Shown here: in pieces, positions 1-12,347 of the stretch
Position numbering within the stretch: position 1 is the first letter of the stretch
Layout of the letters: each line of letters opens with the position of its first letter
Assembly: GCF_020991365.1 (NCBI RefSeq)
Contig: NZ_JAJLRA010000022.1
Coordinates: forward strand, 1 to 64,000
Reading direction: 5' to 3'
DNA: 64,000 nt
Source: Streptacidiphilus sp. ASG 303
GTDB taxonomy: Bacteria > Actinomycetota > Actinomycetes > Streptomycetales > Streptomycetaceae
Made by a program: the position numbers and the translations under genes
The notes under the pieces: model-generated
Databases searched by the model: none
The model's input: only the letters and a program-made list of their open reading frames with translations
Told to the model about the DNA's origin: nothing

Positions 1-412
1 GCACCCCGACCTGGGGCAGGAACGCCACGTCCGGCGCGGCGCCGCCCTGCACCTTGCTGCCCAGGAACGCCGAGACGTTGTCGCCGGTGGGCACGTAGGT
101 CGCCGTCGCGCCGGTGCGCTTCGCGAAATCGTCCAGCACCTTCTTGAACGTCGCCTGCTCCGGACCGGTCCAGATCGCGGCCACGGAGAGGCTCTTCCCG
201 TGCAGGTCGGGGAGGCCGAGCGAGGACGACGGCGCCGTCCCGGCGGCACTGGGGGCGCCGCTCCCCCCGGTGCCTCCCCCGCCGCCGCCGCTGCTGCAGC
301 CGGCCGCCGTGAGCGCCAGGGCCGTGGCGGCCGTGACCGCCAGCACGGTTCGGGTGCGGCCCCCGGTACGGCCTCTGGCGCGGCCGGCGTGCGGACGAAT
401 CGTTCGGTTCAT
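1..412 (-). CDS. ABC transporter substrate-binding lipoprotein, 3' end outside window
   Basis: Only the first 137 codons are present, because the gene runs off the left edge. The N-terminus is Arg-rich, then has a hydrophobic stretch ending in a lipobox-like TAAGCS (Cys about residue 39), so it is probably an exported lipoprotein. A Gly/Ser linker follows, then a mature start (KSLSVAAIWTGPEQATF) typical of extracellular sugar-type solute-binding proteins, with a GDNVSAFLGSKVQGG segment. The ATG at 412-410 gives the complete signal peptide. By family knowledge it should deliver a small solute to an ABC permease, but the ligand cannot be told and the permease genes are not in view. The substrate-binding call is good; sugar specificity is inference. 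Confidence 0.8.
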   Translation of the reverse strand, partial: MNRTIRPHAGRARGRTGGRTRTVLAVTAATALALTAAGCSSGGGGGGTGGSGAPSAAGTAPSSSLGLPDLHGKSLSVAAIWTGPEQATFKKVLDDFAKRTGATATYVPTGDNVSAFLGSKVQGGAAPDVAFLPQVGV

Positions 413-810
413 GACAGGCTCCTCCCGTGGCCCGTACCGCGGCAGCGCGCGGCCGACGGGAGTGGCGTCGGCACTGACGCGCGGGAGCGGCGCGGACCGT
501 CGCGTCCCCGCACGGTCCTACGCCGGGGCCGGGGCCGTCGCAAGGGCGCGCACGGGGGCTCGCGCCCTCCGTGACCCGAACGTGACGCCCGGCCCCAGGG
601 GCCGTGCGCACCCGACCTACCCCGCCGCGGCGGGATCATGCCCCTGCGGCGGCCCGCCCGCTCCGCCGCCCGCTCCACCGGCCCGCGCCGCCCGCCCGTG
701 CCGTCCACCCGCGCCGCCCGGAAGGCGGGCTGACGGGACGTCTGCCCTCGCCGGCGCCCGGCAGGGGGGCGCCGGCGGGGGCGGACGGCCGTGGCTGCGG
801 GCCGCGGAGG
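413..810. other. 398-nt intergenic region
   Basis: Lies upstream of the minus-strand lipoprotein gene and downstream of the minus-strand FHA/ATPase gene, so it should hold the lipoprotein promoter. Reading frames here are Arg/Pro/Gly-rich products of high GC and do not look coding. I see no clear terminator or operator. Confidence 0.5.
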
Positions 811-3801
811 TCAGACCAGCGGCGGTGCCGCCGCGGCGCCGAGGGAGTCCGCCGCGCGCTGGAGGGCGCTCGCCAGCAGGGCCAGGTCCGTCGGACCGTT
901 GCCCAGCTCGCGGACCGGCCGCCGGCCGGGCGGCGCCCCCGCCTGGGACCAGTCCAGCGCCACCACGGTCGGCCGCAGCGTGGCCGTGCGCGGGATGCGC
1001 CCGCTCACCCGGGCCCCCTGGAACGCCGTCACCCTGCCGTCGGGCAGGCGCAGGTAGCCGCGGCCGGGGGTGTCCTCCCCGAGCGCCGCCGCGTCCTCCA
1101 CGTGCACCAGCAGCCGGGAGAGGTCCGGGTCGTCGGTGCGCAGCGCGATCCGCAGCAGGGCCGCCTCGTCCACCTCCGTGCCCGCGGTCCGCTCCGGGCG
1201 GCCGGTGGAGACCGCCAGGTGCACGCCGAGCCGCCCGCCGCGCACCGCGACGGCGGCCAGCGCCCGGCCCAGTGCCGCGCGTGCCCGCGCGGACGGGTCG
1301 GCGGTTGCCCGTCCGGCCCCCTCCCCGCCGACCAGGGCGTCGACGTCGTCCACCACCACCAGCAGGCGGCCGGTCGGGGCCTGGGCCAGGGCGGCGGGTG
1401 CGCCGGCGCCGTTCGGGGCGCCCGCGGACGCGGCCACCGCCCGCACCGGCCCGGCCGCCGTCCGGACGGCGGCCCGGTCCCGCTCGCGGCCGAGCCCCGC
1501 GCCCGCGCCCGTGCCCGTGCCCGGTCCCGTGCCGGGGTCGCGGCCGTCCGGGGCGGTCCGCTGCGGCACCAGCCGCACACCGCCGGCCGGGCGGCCCGCC
1601 CCGGCGGCCCGCAGCATCCCGTCCGCGTACCAGGCGCCGAAGTCCCTCCCCCGGAGCAGCTCCTCGCGCCGGTCCAGCTCCGCCAGCAGCGCCTCGGCCG
1701 CCTCGGCCGTGCGGACCGGGTCGACGTCGGCGCCCAGGTAGGTGGAGACGTGCGGCAGGTCGGTGCAGGCGTACAGCCCCAGCGCCGGGTCGGCGGGCTC
1801 CCGGCCCTCGACGACCACGACCGACAGCCGGTCGGGCCGCTCGGCCACGGCCAGCGACGCGACCAGGGTGCGCAGCAGCTCCGTCTTGCCCGAGCCGGGG
1901 GCGCCGCCGACCAGCAGGTGGGGGCCGCCGGAGAGCCCGGGGCCGAGCAGTTCGCGGTCGGCGAGGTCCACGGCGCACCGGCCGTCGCGGGCGGTGCCCA
2001 GGACGGCGGGGGCCGGGCCGGCGGTCGCAGGCGGCTCGGCCCAGCGTCCGGAGATCTTGGCGGGGGTGACCATGTCCAGGTCGAGCAGGTCCAGCAGCCG
2101 CAGCGCGGCGGGCAGCGGGCCGCGCGCGGCGGGTGCGGACTCCCGCAGCGGGGCCAGCGCCCGGGCCAGCCGCTCGGCCCAGGCGGCGGAGACGGCGTCC
2201 AGCGCCACCCCGTCGACGGTCTCGCGCCGCGGCCCGGCCGCTCCCCGCACCGGCCGCTCCACCCGCAGCAGGGTGCCGACCTCGCCGCTCACGACGGCGG
2301 TCGCGCCCAGGCCCGGCGGCAGCCCCCCGGCCTCCTCGGCCAGGGCGAGCACGTGCACCCCGGCGGCCGCGCCCCGGGCGGCCAGCAGGGCGGCGTCCCG
2401 CCGGGCCGCGTCCGAGCCGGGGTCGCCGTCCAGCACCAGCACCGCGGCGGGGCCGCCGTGCCGTACGGGCCCGTCGAGGCGGGACGCCAGCTCGGCGAGG
2501 CGGGCGGCGGCCTGGGCGGCGTCCAGCCCCACCAGCAGCCGGCACTCCTGGCCCTGCGACGGCCGCAGGTGCGGCAGCCAGAACGCCCAGGACCACTCCT
2601 CGGTGCGGGCCTCCGCCGGGCGCCCCGGATCGGCGCTGACCAGGACGATCTCCAGAGCCGAGGGGGAGTGGAGGGCGGCCAGGCGGGCGACGGCGGCGCG
2701 CGCCAGCCCGGCGAGCCGGGGCCGCGGGCCGGCCAGGCCCAGGCTGCCGGCCGCCCGCAGGTCCACGGTGACGGGCACGGCGGGGAGCACCCCGCCGTGG
2801 TCGGCGGGGCGGTCGGCGGTGCCGAGCCGCAGCGCGAGGAAGCCGGGGTGGGCCGGCCCGCGCTCCCACAGCAGCGGGCCGCGGTCCAGGGCGGCGAGCA
2901 GCAGCGCGGCGGGGTCGGGCTGCCGGGCCCGCAGGGCGGCCGCCTCGCGGGTGCGGGCCCGCGCCCGCTCCTGGGCGGCGGCCCGGCCGGCGGTGCGGGC
3001 CTCCTCCGCCGCGCCGCGGCCGCCGCGGCGCAGGGTGTCGCCGATCCGCCGCAGGCCGCGGCCGCGGGCCGGCTCGGGGTCCGGATCCGGTGCGGCGGCG
3101 GGGGCCTGCGGCGGGGCGCCCGGTGCGGCCGGGGGCCGGTGCGGCGGCGGTGGGGCGAGCTGCAGGTGCCCCTGGCCGTCGGGGGTGGCCGGGCGCAGGG
3201 CCTCCGCGAGCGGTGTGCGCGCCGCCAGGACCAGGGAGGACTCGCCGACCCGCAGCAGGCCGCCGACGGGCACGGGCACCGGCTCGGCGCCCACGGGCGC
3301 GCCGTCCAGGGTGGTGCCGTTGGTGGAGCCGGGGTCCGCGGCGGTGACCCAGCCGTCGGGGGAGACGTGCAGCTCCAGGTGGAGGCGGGAGACGTCGGGG
3401 TCGTCCAGGGGCACGTCGGCCTCGCCGGAGCGGCCCACCCGGACCCGGCCGGGGTGCAGCAGGTGCACCCCGCCGGCGTCGGGGCCCCCGGCGACCCGCA
3501 GCTCGGCGGCGGCCGGGCCGCCCTCCGCGCCGTGGCCGGCGGCGGGCCCGTCGACGGAGAGGACGGCGCCGTCGACCAGCGGGGGGCTGCCCAGCGGGGT
3601 GCGCTCGTCGAGCCGCTGCGGGCCCGCGTACAGGTGCACGTGGGTGGCGGTGCGGCCGCCGCGCACCCCGACCGCGCCCGCCAGCGCCCCGGCGACCGCG
3701 CCGAGGGTGGTGCCCGCCGGCGCGGTGACGAGCACATCGGCCGCGGGCCCGTCCGTGGACGGCCCGCCGCGCGGCCGGAGGACGGTCAGCCGGATCTGCA
3801 T
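811..3801 (-). CDS. FHA-domain EssC/FtsK-like ATPase, soluble
   Basis: 996 residues. An FHA domain lies at about 115-195 (VRVGRSGEADV, then SRLHLELHV and DPGSTNGTTLDG, the phosphothreonine-binding signature). A Pro/Ala linker and an Arg/Ala-rich helix follow, then a stretch like EssC/EccC motors of type VII secretion (LLWERGPAHPGFLALRLG; AALHSPSALEIVLVSAD; WLPHLRPSQGQ). One P-loop (GGAPGSGKTE, about 631-640) and one Walker B (LLVVVDDVDAL, about 812) are present, with a Gly/Thr/Ala-rich insertion between them. Unlike EssC there are no membrane segments and only one convincing ATPase domain. It has a good RBS (gaaggga). It is divergent from two Ser/Thr kinases, whose phosphorylated forms or targets the FHA domain may bind (inference). 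Confidence 0.8.
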   Translation of the reverse strand: MQIRLTVLRPRGGPSTDGPAADVLVTAPAGTTLGAVAGALAGAVGVRGGRTATHVHLYAGPQRLDERTPLGSPPLVDGAVLSVDGPAAGHGAEGGPAAAELRVAGGPDAGGVHLLHPGRVRVGRSGEADVPLDDPDVSRLHLELHVSPDGWVTAADPGSTNGTTLDGAPVGAEPVPVPVGGLLRVGESSLVLAARTPLAEALRPATPDGQGHLQLAPPPPHRPPAAPGAPPQAPAAAPDPDPEPARGRGLRRIGDTLRRGGRGAAEEARTAGRAAAQERARARTREAAALRARQPDPAALLLAALDRGPLLWERGPAHPGFLALRLGTADRPADHGGVLPAVPVTVDLRAAGSLGLAGPRPRLAGLARAAVARLAALHSPSALEIVLVSADPGRPAEARTEEWSWAFWLPHLRPSQGQECRLLVGLDAAQAAARLAELASRLDGPVRHGGPAAVLVLDGDPGSDAARRDAALLAARGAAAGVHVLALAEEAGGLPPGLGATAVVSGEVGTLLRVERPVRGAAGPRRETVDGVALDAVSAAWAERLARALAPLRESAPAARGPLPAALRLLDLLDLDMVTPAKISGRWAEPPATAGPAPAVLGTARDGRCAVDLADRELLGPGLSGGPHLLVGGAPGSGKTELLRTLVASLAVAERPDRLSVVVVEGREPADPALGLYACTDLPHVSTYLGADVDPVRTAEAAEALLAELDRREELLRGRDFGAWYADGMLRAAGAGRPAGGVRLVPQRTAPDGRDPGTGPGTGTGAGAGLGRERDRAAVRTAAGPVRAVAASAGAPNGAGAPAALAQAPTGRLLVVVDDVDALVGGEGAGRATADPSARARAALGRALAAVAVRGGRLGVHLAVSTGRPERTAGTEVDEAALLRIALRTDDPDLSRLLVHVEDAAALGEDTPGRGYLRLPDGRVTAFQGARVSGRIPRTATLRPTVVALDWSQAGAPPGRRPVRELGNGPTDLALLASALQRAADSLGAAAAPPLV

Positions 3802-4365
3802 GTCGTCCGCGGTCCCTTCTGGTCGTGCGGCGCTGCCCCGTCGGCACGGCGCAGGCCCTCATGACCGCCCGGGCGGGGTCCGTGGGCCGGGCCGCCGCCC
3901 GCCGCGGTGCGGCGGTGCGGAGCGGCGCCTCCAACGGGCTGCTCCCGCACGGGTGGTGGCAGCATCCTCCCACCCGCCACGGACAGTACGCGGCCGGTAC
4001 CGGATTTGATGATCTTGCGACCATTCTCACGCGGTGCTTCACGTGCTGTTCGAGACGCCGGCGGTCCGGGGGGCCTCCTGTTCGAGGACCGGCGCCCCGG
4101 GGCGGTGGCGCCGGGGTGCGCCCCGGGGGGACGGCCGGACTTTCCCCCGGCGCACGTCAACCGGAACGCGCCCCCGTGCGTCCTGGTACCCGGGCGGGCG
4201 CGCGACCGGACCGGCCCGGCGGCCTTCCCGGGGCGCCGGGGAGAACGGCCCGGTCCCGGCCTTCCCGCGGCGTCGGACACGGTTAGAGTTGCCGGGAACA
4301 CGGGCCGCCTCCGCACTCGCCGAGTGCGCCGGCCCCGCGGAGTCGGCACGGCGAGGAGCGCACCA
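3802..4365. promoter_or_regulatory. Divergent promoter region, FHA-ATPase / pkaA
   Basis: 564 nt between the divergent FHA-ATPase and first kinase genes. For the kinase a -10-like TAGAGT lies at 4284-4289, about 75 nt before the GTG start, with only a weak -35 17 nt upstream. A relatively AT-rich patch at about 4003-4040 may serve the minus-strand promoter. I could not fix exact sites. Frames across the gap look non-coding. Confidence 0.35.
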
Positions 4366-6312
<1,947 letters not shown>

Positions 6313-6439
6313 CCGCGGGCGTCGATATTGACGCTTTGTCGACTTACGCCCGGTCAACCGCGCCGCGGCGCGACCCGGGCGGCGGTTCTCCGCGTACTTT
6401 GGTCGCTGACGCACCGAACCCTCGGCTCACGGAGCAGCA

Positions 6440-8677
6440 TTGGCACGCAAGATCGGCAGCCGGTACACCGTCCACCAGGTGATCGGCCGGGGATCCGCAG
6501 GCACCGTGTGGCTCGGCGAGGGCCCGGACGGGCCCGTCGCCGTCAAGCTGCTGCGCGAGGACCTGGCCTCCGACCAGGTCCTCGTCGGCCGCTTCGTCCA
6601 GGAGCGGACCGCGCTCACCAGCCTCGACCACCCCCGGGTCGTCGGCATCCGCGACCTCGTCGTGGACGGCAGCGACCTCGCCCTGGTCATGGAGCTCGTC
6701 CACGGCACCGACCTGCGCTCCCGGCTGGAGCGCGACGGGGTCCTCGCCCCGCAGGCCGCCGTCGCGATCGCCGCCGACGTCGCCGACGCCCTCGCGGTCG
6801 CCCACGCCGCCGGGATCGTCCACCGCGACGTCAAGCCGGAGAACGTCCTCCTCGACCTCGCCTCCTCGCCCGGCCCCGGCGGCGCCCCCCGCGCCAAGCT
6901 CACCGACTTCGGCATCGCCCGGCTCGTCGACGCCCCCCGCCGCACCCGGGCCACCCGGATCATCGGCACCCCCGACTACCTCGCCCCCGAGATCATCGAG
7001 GGCCTGGAGCCGCGCGCCGCCGTCGACATCTACGCCCTGGCCACCGTCCTGTACGAGCTGCTGGCCGGCTTCACCCCCTTCGGCGGCGGCCACACCGGCG
7101 CGGTGCTGCGCCGCCACGTCACCGAGACCGTCCCGCCGCTGCCCGGCCTGCCGGACGGCCTGTGGCGGATCATCGCCGAGTGCCTGTCCAAGGCCCCGGC
7201 CTCCCGGCTGCGGGCCACCGAGATGGCCGACCGGCTCCGCGAGCAGCTGCCCTCCCTCGCCGGACTGCCCCCGCTGGCCGTCGCCTCGCCCGGCGGCGAC
7301 CCCGCGGACGCCGCCCCGGCCGAGGAGGCCGCGCCCGAGGCCGAGCCGCCCGCCGCCCGGCCCCGGCGGCGCGGCGCCGCCGTCCCCCTGGTCCCCGGCC
7401 CGCAGCCCGACTCCACCCGCGACACCCACACCTCGCTGCGCCGCCCCAGCGCCGACGAGCTGGCCTCCTTCGCCGCCGCCTCGCGGGCCGAGCGCGAGCG
7501 CCGCGGCGCGGCGGGCGCGGCTCCCGGCCGGGCCCGCAGCCACCGCGGCCACCCCGCCGGACCCGGCTCCGTCGTGATGCGCCGCCGCCGGCTGCTGGCC
7601 GCGGTGGTCGCCGTCCTGGTGGCGGCCGGGGCGGTCGGCGCCTACGCGGCCCTCTCCGGCGGCGGCGACGACGGGAACGGAGCGGGACGGCCCGGTACCG
7701 GGGCCACGGCCACCGGCGCCGCCGCCCCGAACAACGACTCCGGCCAGGGCCGCCGCGGTCCCGGCCTGCCCACCGCGCCCGCGGCTGCCGGCGCCTCCGA
7801 CGCCGGCTCCGGGGACGAGACCGCGGACCTGCCCCGGTGGGCGTCCTGGCAGACCGTCCCGGCCCCGCCGGCCCCGCTGACCGGGGGCGTGCGGGCGGTG
7901 CGGGTCGACGGCTTCACCTTCGCCTTCGCCACCGACCGCGACGGCGGCGTCCGGTACATCACCCGGGGCGGCAGCAGCTTCGGCGGCTGGCGGCTCCTCA
8001 CCGGCATCCACGTCACCGGCGACCCCGCGCCGGTGGCCATGTCCGACGGCCGGATCGTGCTCTTCGCCCTGGGCACGGACCGGCTGCTCTACCAGCGCAC
8101 CTACGCGGGCGGCGGCTGGTCCCCGTGGATCCAGTTCGACGGCCGCACCCGGCTCGACTCGCCCCCCGCGGCCGCCGCCGACGACTCCGACGACCGGATC
8201 GACCTGGTCGCCAGGATCGGCTCCGACCTGGCCACCGCCTCCTACGTGCACCGCACCTGGAGCGCCTGGGCCACCGTGCCGACCGCCGGGCGGATCACCG
8301 GGACCCCCGGGCTGGCCGCCGGCCGCGCCGGGCGGCTGGACGCCTTCGTCGTGCGGGCCGCCGACTCGGCCGTGCTCCGGGTCACCGCGCTGCGCGGCGC
8401 CTGGCACCCCGCCGAGCCCGTGCCGGGCCTCGGCGGCGGGGAGCGCGCCGAACCGGCCGTCGCCGACGACGGCGGCCTGTACGTCTTCGGCCGCGGCACG
8501 TCGGGCGGCCTCGCCGTCGCGGCCTCGCACTCCGGCGGGCGGGCCTGGCGCACCGGCGCCGTCCCGGGCCCCGGCGCGGCCGGGCGGTACGCCCCCGGCC
8601 CCGTCGCGGAGGGCGGGCGGATCGGCCTGTTCGCCCGCACCGGGAAGGGCACCCTGCGGTACGTCCGCACGGTCTGA
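6440..8677 (+). CDS. pkaB: Ser/Thr protein kinase with external sensor domain (PkaB-like)
   Basis: 745 residues from a TTG start (weak ggag upstream). Kinase domain about 4-265: GRGSAGTVW, Lys36 in [17 protein letters not shown] with Asp130, DFGIARL, and a DYLAPE activation-segment end. A juxtamembrane Ala/Pro/Arg region leads to one membrane helix at about 379-404. The external part (about 405-745) has a Gly/Thr/Ala linker, then repeated Trp/Gly-rich units ([41 protein letters not shown]) that look like a PLL/tectonin-type beta-propeller. That would make it a receptor kinase sensing a cell-wall or sugar ligand (inference). It sits between pkaA and prfB. All catalytic residues are present. 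Confidence 0.9.
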   Translation: MARKIGSRYTVHQVIGRGSAGTVWLGEGPDGPVAVKLLREDLASDQVLVGRFVQERTALTSLDHPRVVGIRDLVVDGSDLALVMELVHGTDLRSRLERDGVLAPQAAVAIAADVADALAVAHAAGIVHRDVKPENVLLDLASSPGPGGAPRAKLTDFGIARLVDAPRRTRATRIIGTPDYLAPEIIEGLEPRAAVDIYALATVLYELLAGFTPFGGGHTGAVLRRHVTETVPPLPGLPDGLWRIIAECLSKAPASRLRATEMADRLREQLPSLAGLPPLAVASPGGDPADAAPAEEAAPEAEPPAARPRRRGAAVPLVPGPQPDSTRDTHTSLRRPSADELASFAAASRAERERRGAAGAAPGRARSHRGHPAGPGSVVMRRRRLLAAVVAVLVAAGAVGAYAALSGGGDDGNGAGRPGTGATATGAAAPNNDSGQGRRGPGLPTAPAAAGASDAGSGDETADLPRWASWQTVPAPPAPLTGGVRAVRVDGFTFAFATDRDGGVRYITRGGSSFGGWRLLTGIHVTGDPAPVAMSDGRIVLFALGTDRLLYQRTYAGGGWSPWIQFDGRTRLDSPPAAAADDSDDRIDLVARIGSDLATASYVHRTWSAWATVPTAGRITGTPGLAAGRAGRLDAFVVRAADSAVLRVTALRGAWHPAEPVPGLGGGERAEPAVADDGGLYVFGRGTSGGLAVAASHSGGRAWRTGAVPGPGAAGRYAPGPVAEGGRIGLFARTGKGTLRYVRTV

Positions 8678-8769
8678 CCACCGCGGCGCCCCGGCGCGCC
8701 CCGCCCCTGCCGGGCCGCCCCCGCGGACCCGGCCGGGGTGGTCGGCGGCCGGTTCGGCCGCGGAGCCAT

Positions 8770-8775
8770 TACGCT
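8770..8775 (+). promoter_or_regulatory. -10 box of a probable leaderless prfB promoter
   Basis: TACGCT ends 6 nt before the GTG start of prfB. Transcription would begin at or next to the start codon. No Shine-Dalgarno is placed correctly and the -35 is weak. Confidence 0.45.
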
Positions 8776-8781
8776 GGGGGC

Positions 8782-9891
<1,110 letters not shown>

Positions 9892-9945
9892 CCGAGGCCT
9901 CCCGCCCGGTCGAGGGCGGTGGGCCGGTGCGGGCGGTGGACGTGG

Positions 9946-9979
9946 CGAAGGCCCCGGGGCGGATGCCCCGGGGCCTTCG
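9946..9979. terminator. prfB terminator
   Basis: Perfect 15-bp inverted repeat (arms 9946-9960 and 9965-9979, starting cgaaggccccgggg) with a 4-nt loop. It lies between convergent prfB and the zinc-ribbon gene and could stop transcription in both directions. Confidence 0.85.
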
Positions 9980-10030
9980 GCGTGCACGGGAGGGGGACGC
10001 CCGGCGGGCGTCGGCGGGGGTCGGGCGGGC

Positions 10031-10225
10031 TCAGGCGAAGGCGTGCCGCGCCACGACCAGGACGGCGATCATCGCCGCCAGCAGGGCGACCAGGGTCGCG
10101 GGGGAGACGGCCGCGAACGGGTTCTGCTGCTGCTGCAGCCGTGCGCGGTTGGCCCGGCACACCGGGCACCGCCCCTCGCTCACCGGTCCCGCGCAGTTGG
10201 CGCACACCAGACGGTCGCATGTCAT
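10031..10225 (-). CDS. Small zinc-ribbon membrane protein
   Basis: 64 residues. The N-terminal half has two Cys pairs (CANC, CPVC) that can form a zinc ribbon, then a Gln run (QQQQ) and one C-terminal membrane helix ([15 protein letters not shown]). A strong RBS (gaggagga) precedes the ATG, which supports a real gene despite the size. Convergent with prfB and divergent from ftsE. Function unknown; the architecture suggests a small membrane-tethered metal-binding peptide. Confidence 0.75.
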   Translation of the reverse strand: MTCDRLVCANCAGPVSEGRCPVCRANRARLQQQQNPFAAVSPATLVALLAAMIAVLVVARHAFA

Positions 10226-10571
10226 GCGATCTCCTCCTCATCCTGCCAACGCGCCGGGCAGCCGGTTCTGTTCCCTGTCTTCCCCGGAGACGGCTGGGAG
10301 GACCCTTCGGTTCACCCCCTCCACTGTGCCAGGTTCCGGCGCCCGGAGCCCCCCTGCCCCGCACCTTCCGGGGGCGGGCGCCGGGGGCGTGCGCCGCACG
10401 GCCCGCAGGCCTGCGGGGCAAAGGCGGTTTTCCTCCCTTTTTGACCGTGAACTCCCCCACCTTTGCCTCGGCCGCGCCTGCACTCACCCGCGCCGTTCGC
10501 GTATGGTCCACCACCGGGGGAGCGGTGGACGCCGCTCCTGTCCTCCTAGACTGGCGAACCGTGATGCAGCC
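10226..10571. promoter_or_regulatory. Divergent promoter region with ftsE promoter
   Basis: 346 nt. For ftsE a plausible promoter is GTGGAC (10525-10530), 16-nt spacer, TAGACT (10547-10552). Transcription would start near 10560, about 12 nt before the GTG start. The other side carries the RBS of the zinc-ribbon gene. No coding frame looks convincing. Confidence 0.5.
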
Positions 10572-11261
10572 GTGATCAGATTCGACAACGTCTCCAAGAC
10601 CTACCCGAAGCAGAACCGACCGGCCCTGGACAACGTCTCCCTGGAGATCGAGAAGGGCGAGTTCGTCTTCCTCGTCGGGTCGTCCGGCTCCGGGAAGTCC
10701 ACCTTCCTGCGGCTGATCCTCCGCGAGGAGCGTCCGAGCCAGGGCGACGTCCACGTGCTCGGCAAGGACCTGGGGAAGCTCTCCAACTGGAAGGTCCCCC
10801 ACATGCGGCGTCAACTCGGCACCGTGTTCCAGGACTTCCGCCTGCTGCCGAACAAGACGGTGGCTCAGAACGTGGCCTTCGCCCTGGAGGTCATCGGCAA
10901 GCCCAAGGGCGCCATCCGCAAGGTGGTGCCCGAGGTCCTCGACCTGGTCGGCCTGGCCGGCAAGGAGGACCGCATGCCGGGCGAGCTCTCCGGCGGCGAG
11001 CAGCAGCGCGTGGCCATCGCCCGCGCCTTCGTGAACCGGCCCATGCTGCTGATCGCGGACGAGCCCACGGGCAACCTCGACCCGCAGAACTCGGTCGGCA
11101 TCATGAAGCTGCTCGACCGCATCAACCGGACCGGCACCACCGTGCTCATGGCCACCCACGACCAGGCCATCGTCGACCAGATGCGCAAGCGCGTCATCGA
11201 GCTGGACAAGGGCCACCTGGTCCGCGACCAGTCGCGCGGCGTGTACGGCTACCAGCACTGA
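10572..11261 (+). CDS. ftsE: Cell division ATP-binding protein FtsE
   Basis: 229 residues, the usual FtsE length. ABC ATPase: Walker [10 protein letters not shown] (about 36-43), Q-loop in TVFQDFRLL, signature [14 protein letters not shown] (about 139-152), Walker [14 protein letters not shown]-loop MATHD. With FtsX it forms the cytoplasmic ATPase of the complex that controls peptidoglycan hydrolases at division or growth sites. The GTG start gives [12 protein letters not shown]. It is 21 nt upstream of ftsX in the same operon. The leader would be short. Confidence 0.97.
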   Translation: MIRFDNVSKTYPKQNRPALDNVSLEIEKGEFVFLVGSSGSGKSTFLRLILREERPSQGDVHVLGKDLGKLSNWKVPHMRRQLGTVFQDFRLLPNKTVAQNVAFALEVIGKPKGAIRKVVPEVLDLVGLAGKEDRMPGELSGGEQQRVAIARAFVNRPMLLIADEPTGNLDPQNSVGIMKLLDRINRTGTTVLMATHDQAIVDQMRKRVIELDKGHLVRDQSRGVYGYQH

Positions 11262-11282
11262 CCGCAAGCAGCAAAGGACATC

Positions 11283-12191
11283 ATGAGAGCCCAGTTCGTC
11301 GTCTCGGAGATCGGTGTAGGACTCCGACGCAACCTGACGATGACCATCGCGGTCGTGGTGAGTGTGGCGCTCTCGCTCGCCCTCGCGGGTGCGAGCCTCC
11401 TCGTCCGCGACCAGGTCGACTCCATGAAGGGGTACTGGTACGACAAGGTGCAGGTCGCGGTGTACCTCTGCAACAAGGGGGACGCCAAGACCTACGCCTC
11501 CTGCGCGGGCGGCGCCGCCACCGACCAGCAGAAGGCCCAGATCAAGGCCGACCTGGAGAAGCTCCCGGTCGTCGAGAAGGTCATCTTCGAGAACCGGCAG
11601 GGCGCCTACCAGCACTGGAAGGAGATGAACCCGGACAACCCCCTCGCCAAGGTCGTCGGCGCGGAGGGCCTGCCCGAGTCCTACCAGGTCAAGCTGAAGA
11701 ACCCCGAGCAGTACGACGTCATCGCCAGCGCCTTCGCCGGCAAGGCCGGCGTGCAGTCCGTCTCCGACCAGCGCCGCATCCTCGACAACCTCTTCGGGCT
11801 GCTCAACGGCCTGCAGACGGTGGCCTTCGGGGTGATGTCGCTGATGGTCTGCGTGGCGCTGCTGCTGATCGTGAACACCGTCCGGGTGTCCGCCTTCAGC
11901 CGGCGCCGGGAGACGGGCATCATGCGCCTGGTCGGCGCCTCCAACTTCTACGTGCAGATGCCGTTCATCGCGGAGGCGGCGTTCGCCGCGCTGCTCGGTG
12001 CGGGCCTGGCCTCCGGCCTGCTGCTCCTGGGCAACGTCTTCGTGCACTCCTGGCTGCAGCAGCGCGTGCAGTTCATCCACTTCATCGGCCTGCCCGAGGT
12101 CATGCGGGTCATCCCGCTGCTGGTGGTGATCGGCATGGCGATGGCCGCGGTCGCCGCGTTCTTCACCCTGCGGAAGTACCTGAAGGTCTGA
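11283..12191 (+). CDS. ftsX: Cell division permease-like protein FtsX
   Basis: 302 residues. N-terminal membrane helix (about 20-42, MTIAVVVSVALSLALAGASL), then an external domain (about 43-175) with two Cys (YLCNKG, ASCAGG) that may form a disulfide, then three more helices in the FtsX/MacB permease region (about 177-200, 228-255, 275-297). It couples FtsE ATP hydrolysis to an external wall hydrolase partner. RBS aaagga lies 6 nt upstream. The downstream PDZ/S41 protease is preceded by a terminator, so the operon probably ends here. Confidence 0.96.
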   Translation: MRAQFVVSEIGVGLRRNLTMTIAVVVSVALSLALAGASLLVRDQVDSMKGYWYDKVQVAVYLCNKGDAKTYASCAGGAATDQQKAQIKADLEKLPVVEKVIFENRQGAYQHWKEMNPDNPLAKVVGAEGLPESYQVKLKNPEQYDVIASAFAGKAGVQSVSDQRRILDNLFGLLNGLQTVAFGVMSLMVCVALLLIVNTVRVSAFSRRRETGIMRLVGASNFYVQMPFIAEAAFAALLGAGLASGLLLLGNVFVHSWLQQRVQFIHFIGLPEVMRVIPLLVVIGMAMAAVAAFFTLRKYLKV

Positions 12192-12230
12192 CCCCCGGGG
12201 GTTCACCCCCGCACCCGCCCCAGGCGCCCC

Positions 12231-12270
12231 ACCGGGCCCGGGCCGCCCGTGCCGGCGGTCCGGGCCCGGT
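12231..12270. terminator. ftsX terminator
   Basis: Inverted repeat: 11-bp outer arms accgggcccgg (12231-12241) and ccgggcccggt (12260-12270), extended by one G-T pair and an inner ccgcc/ggcgg stem, loop cgtgcc. It lies 40 nt after the ftsX stop. Confidence 0.7.
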
Positions 12271-12333
12271 CACGTACGGTGACGTTCCCCACCTTCCGTG
12301 ACGCAGTGCCCCGATACGGGCCTTTTCCTGGCC

Positions 12334-12339
12334 TACACT
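12334..12339 (+). promoter_or_regulatory. -10 box of a probable leaderless protease promoter
   Basis: TACACT ends 8 nt before the ATG at 12348. No Shine-Dalgarno is seen. This spacing fits transcription starting at the start codon. Confidence 0.45.
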
Positions 12340-12347
12340 CCAGATCC

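Noticed and set aside
409-708. 99-codon minus-strand frame upstream of the lipoprotein
   Set aside because: It overlaps the lipoprotein start in another frame and is Arg/Gly/Pro-rich with no RBS or motif.
604-3864. Long plus-strand open frame opposite the FHA-ATPase gene
   Set aside because: Arg/Gly/Pro-rich translation with no family features. The minus strand carries FHA and P-loop motifs over the same bases.
617-4042. Even longer minus-strand frame covering the FHA-ATPase in another frame
   Set aside because: Product is almost pure Arg/Pro/Gly/Ala, a shadow of high GC. The real frame has domain signatures and an RBS.
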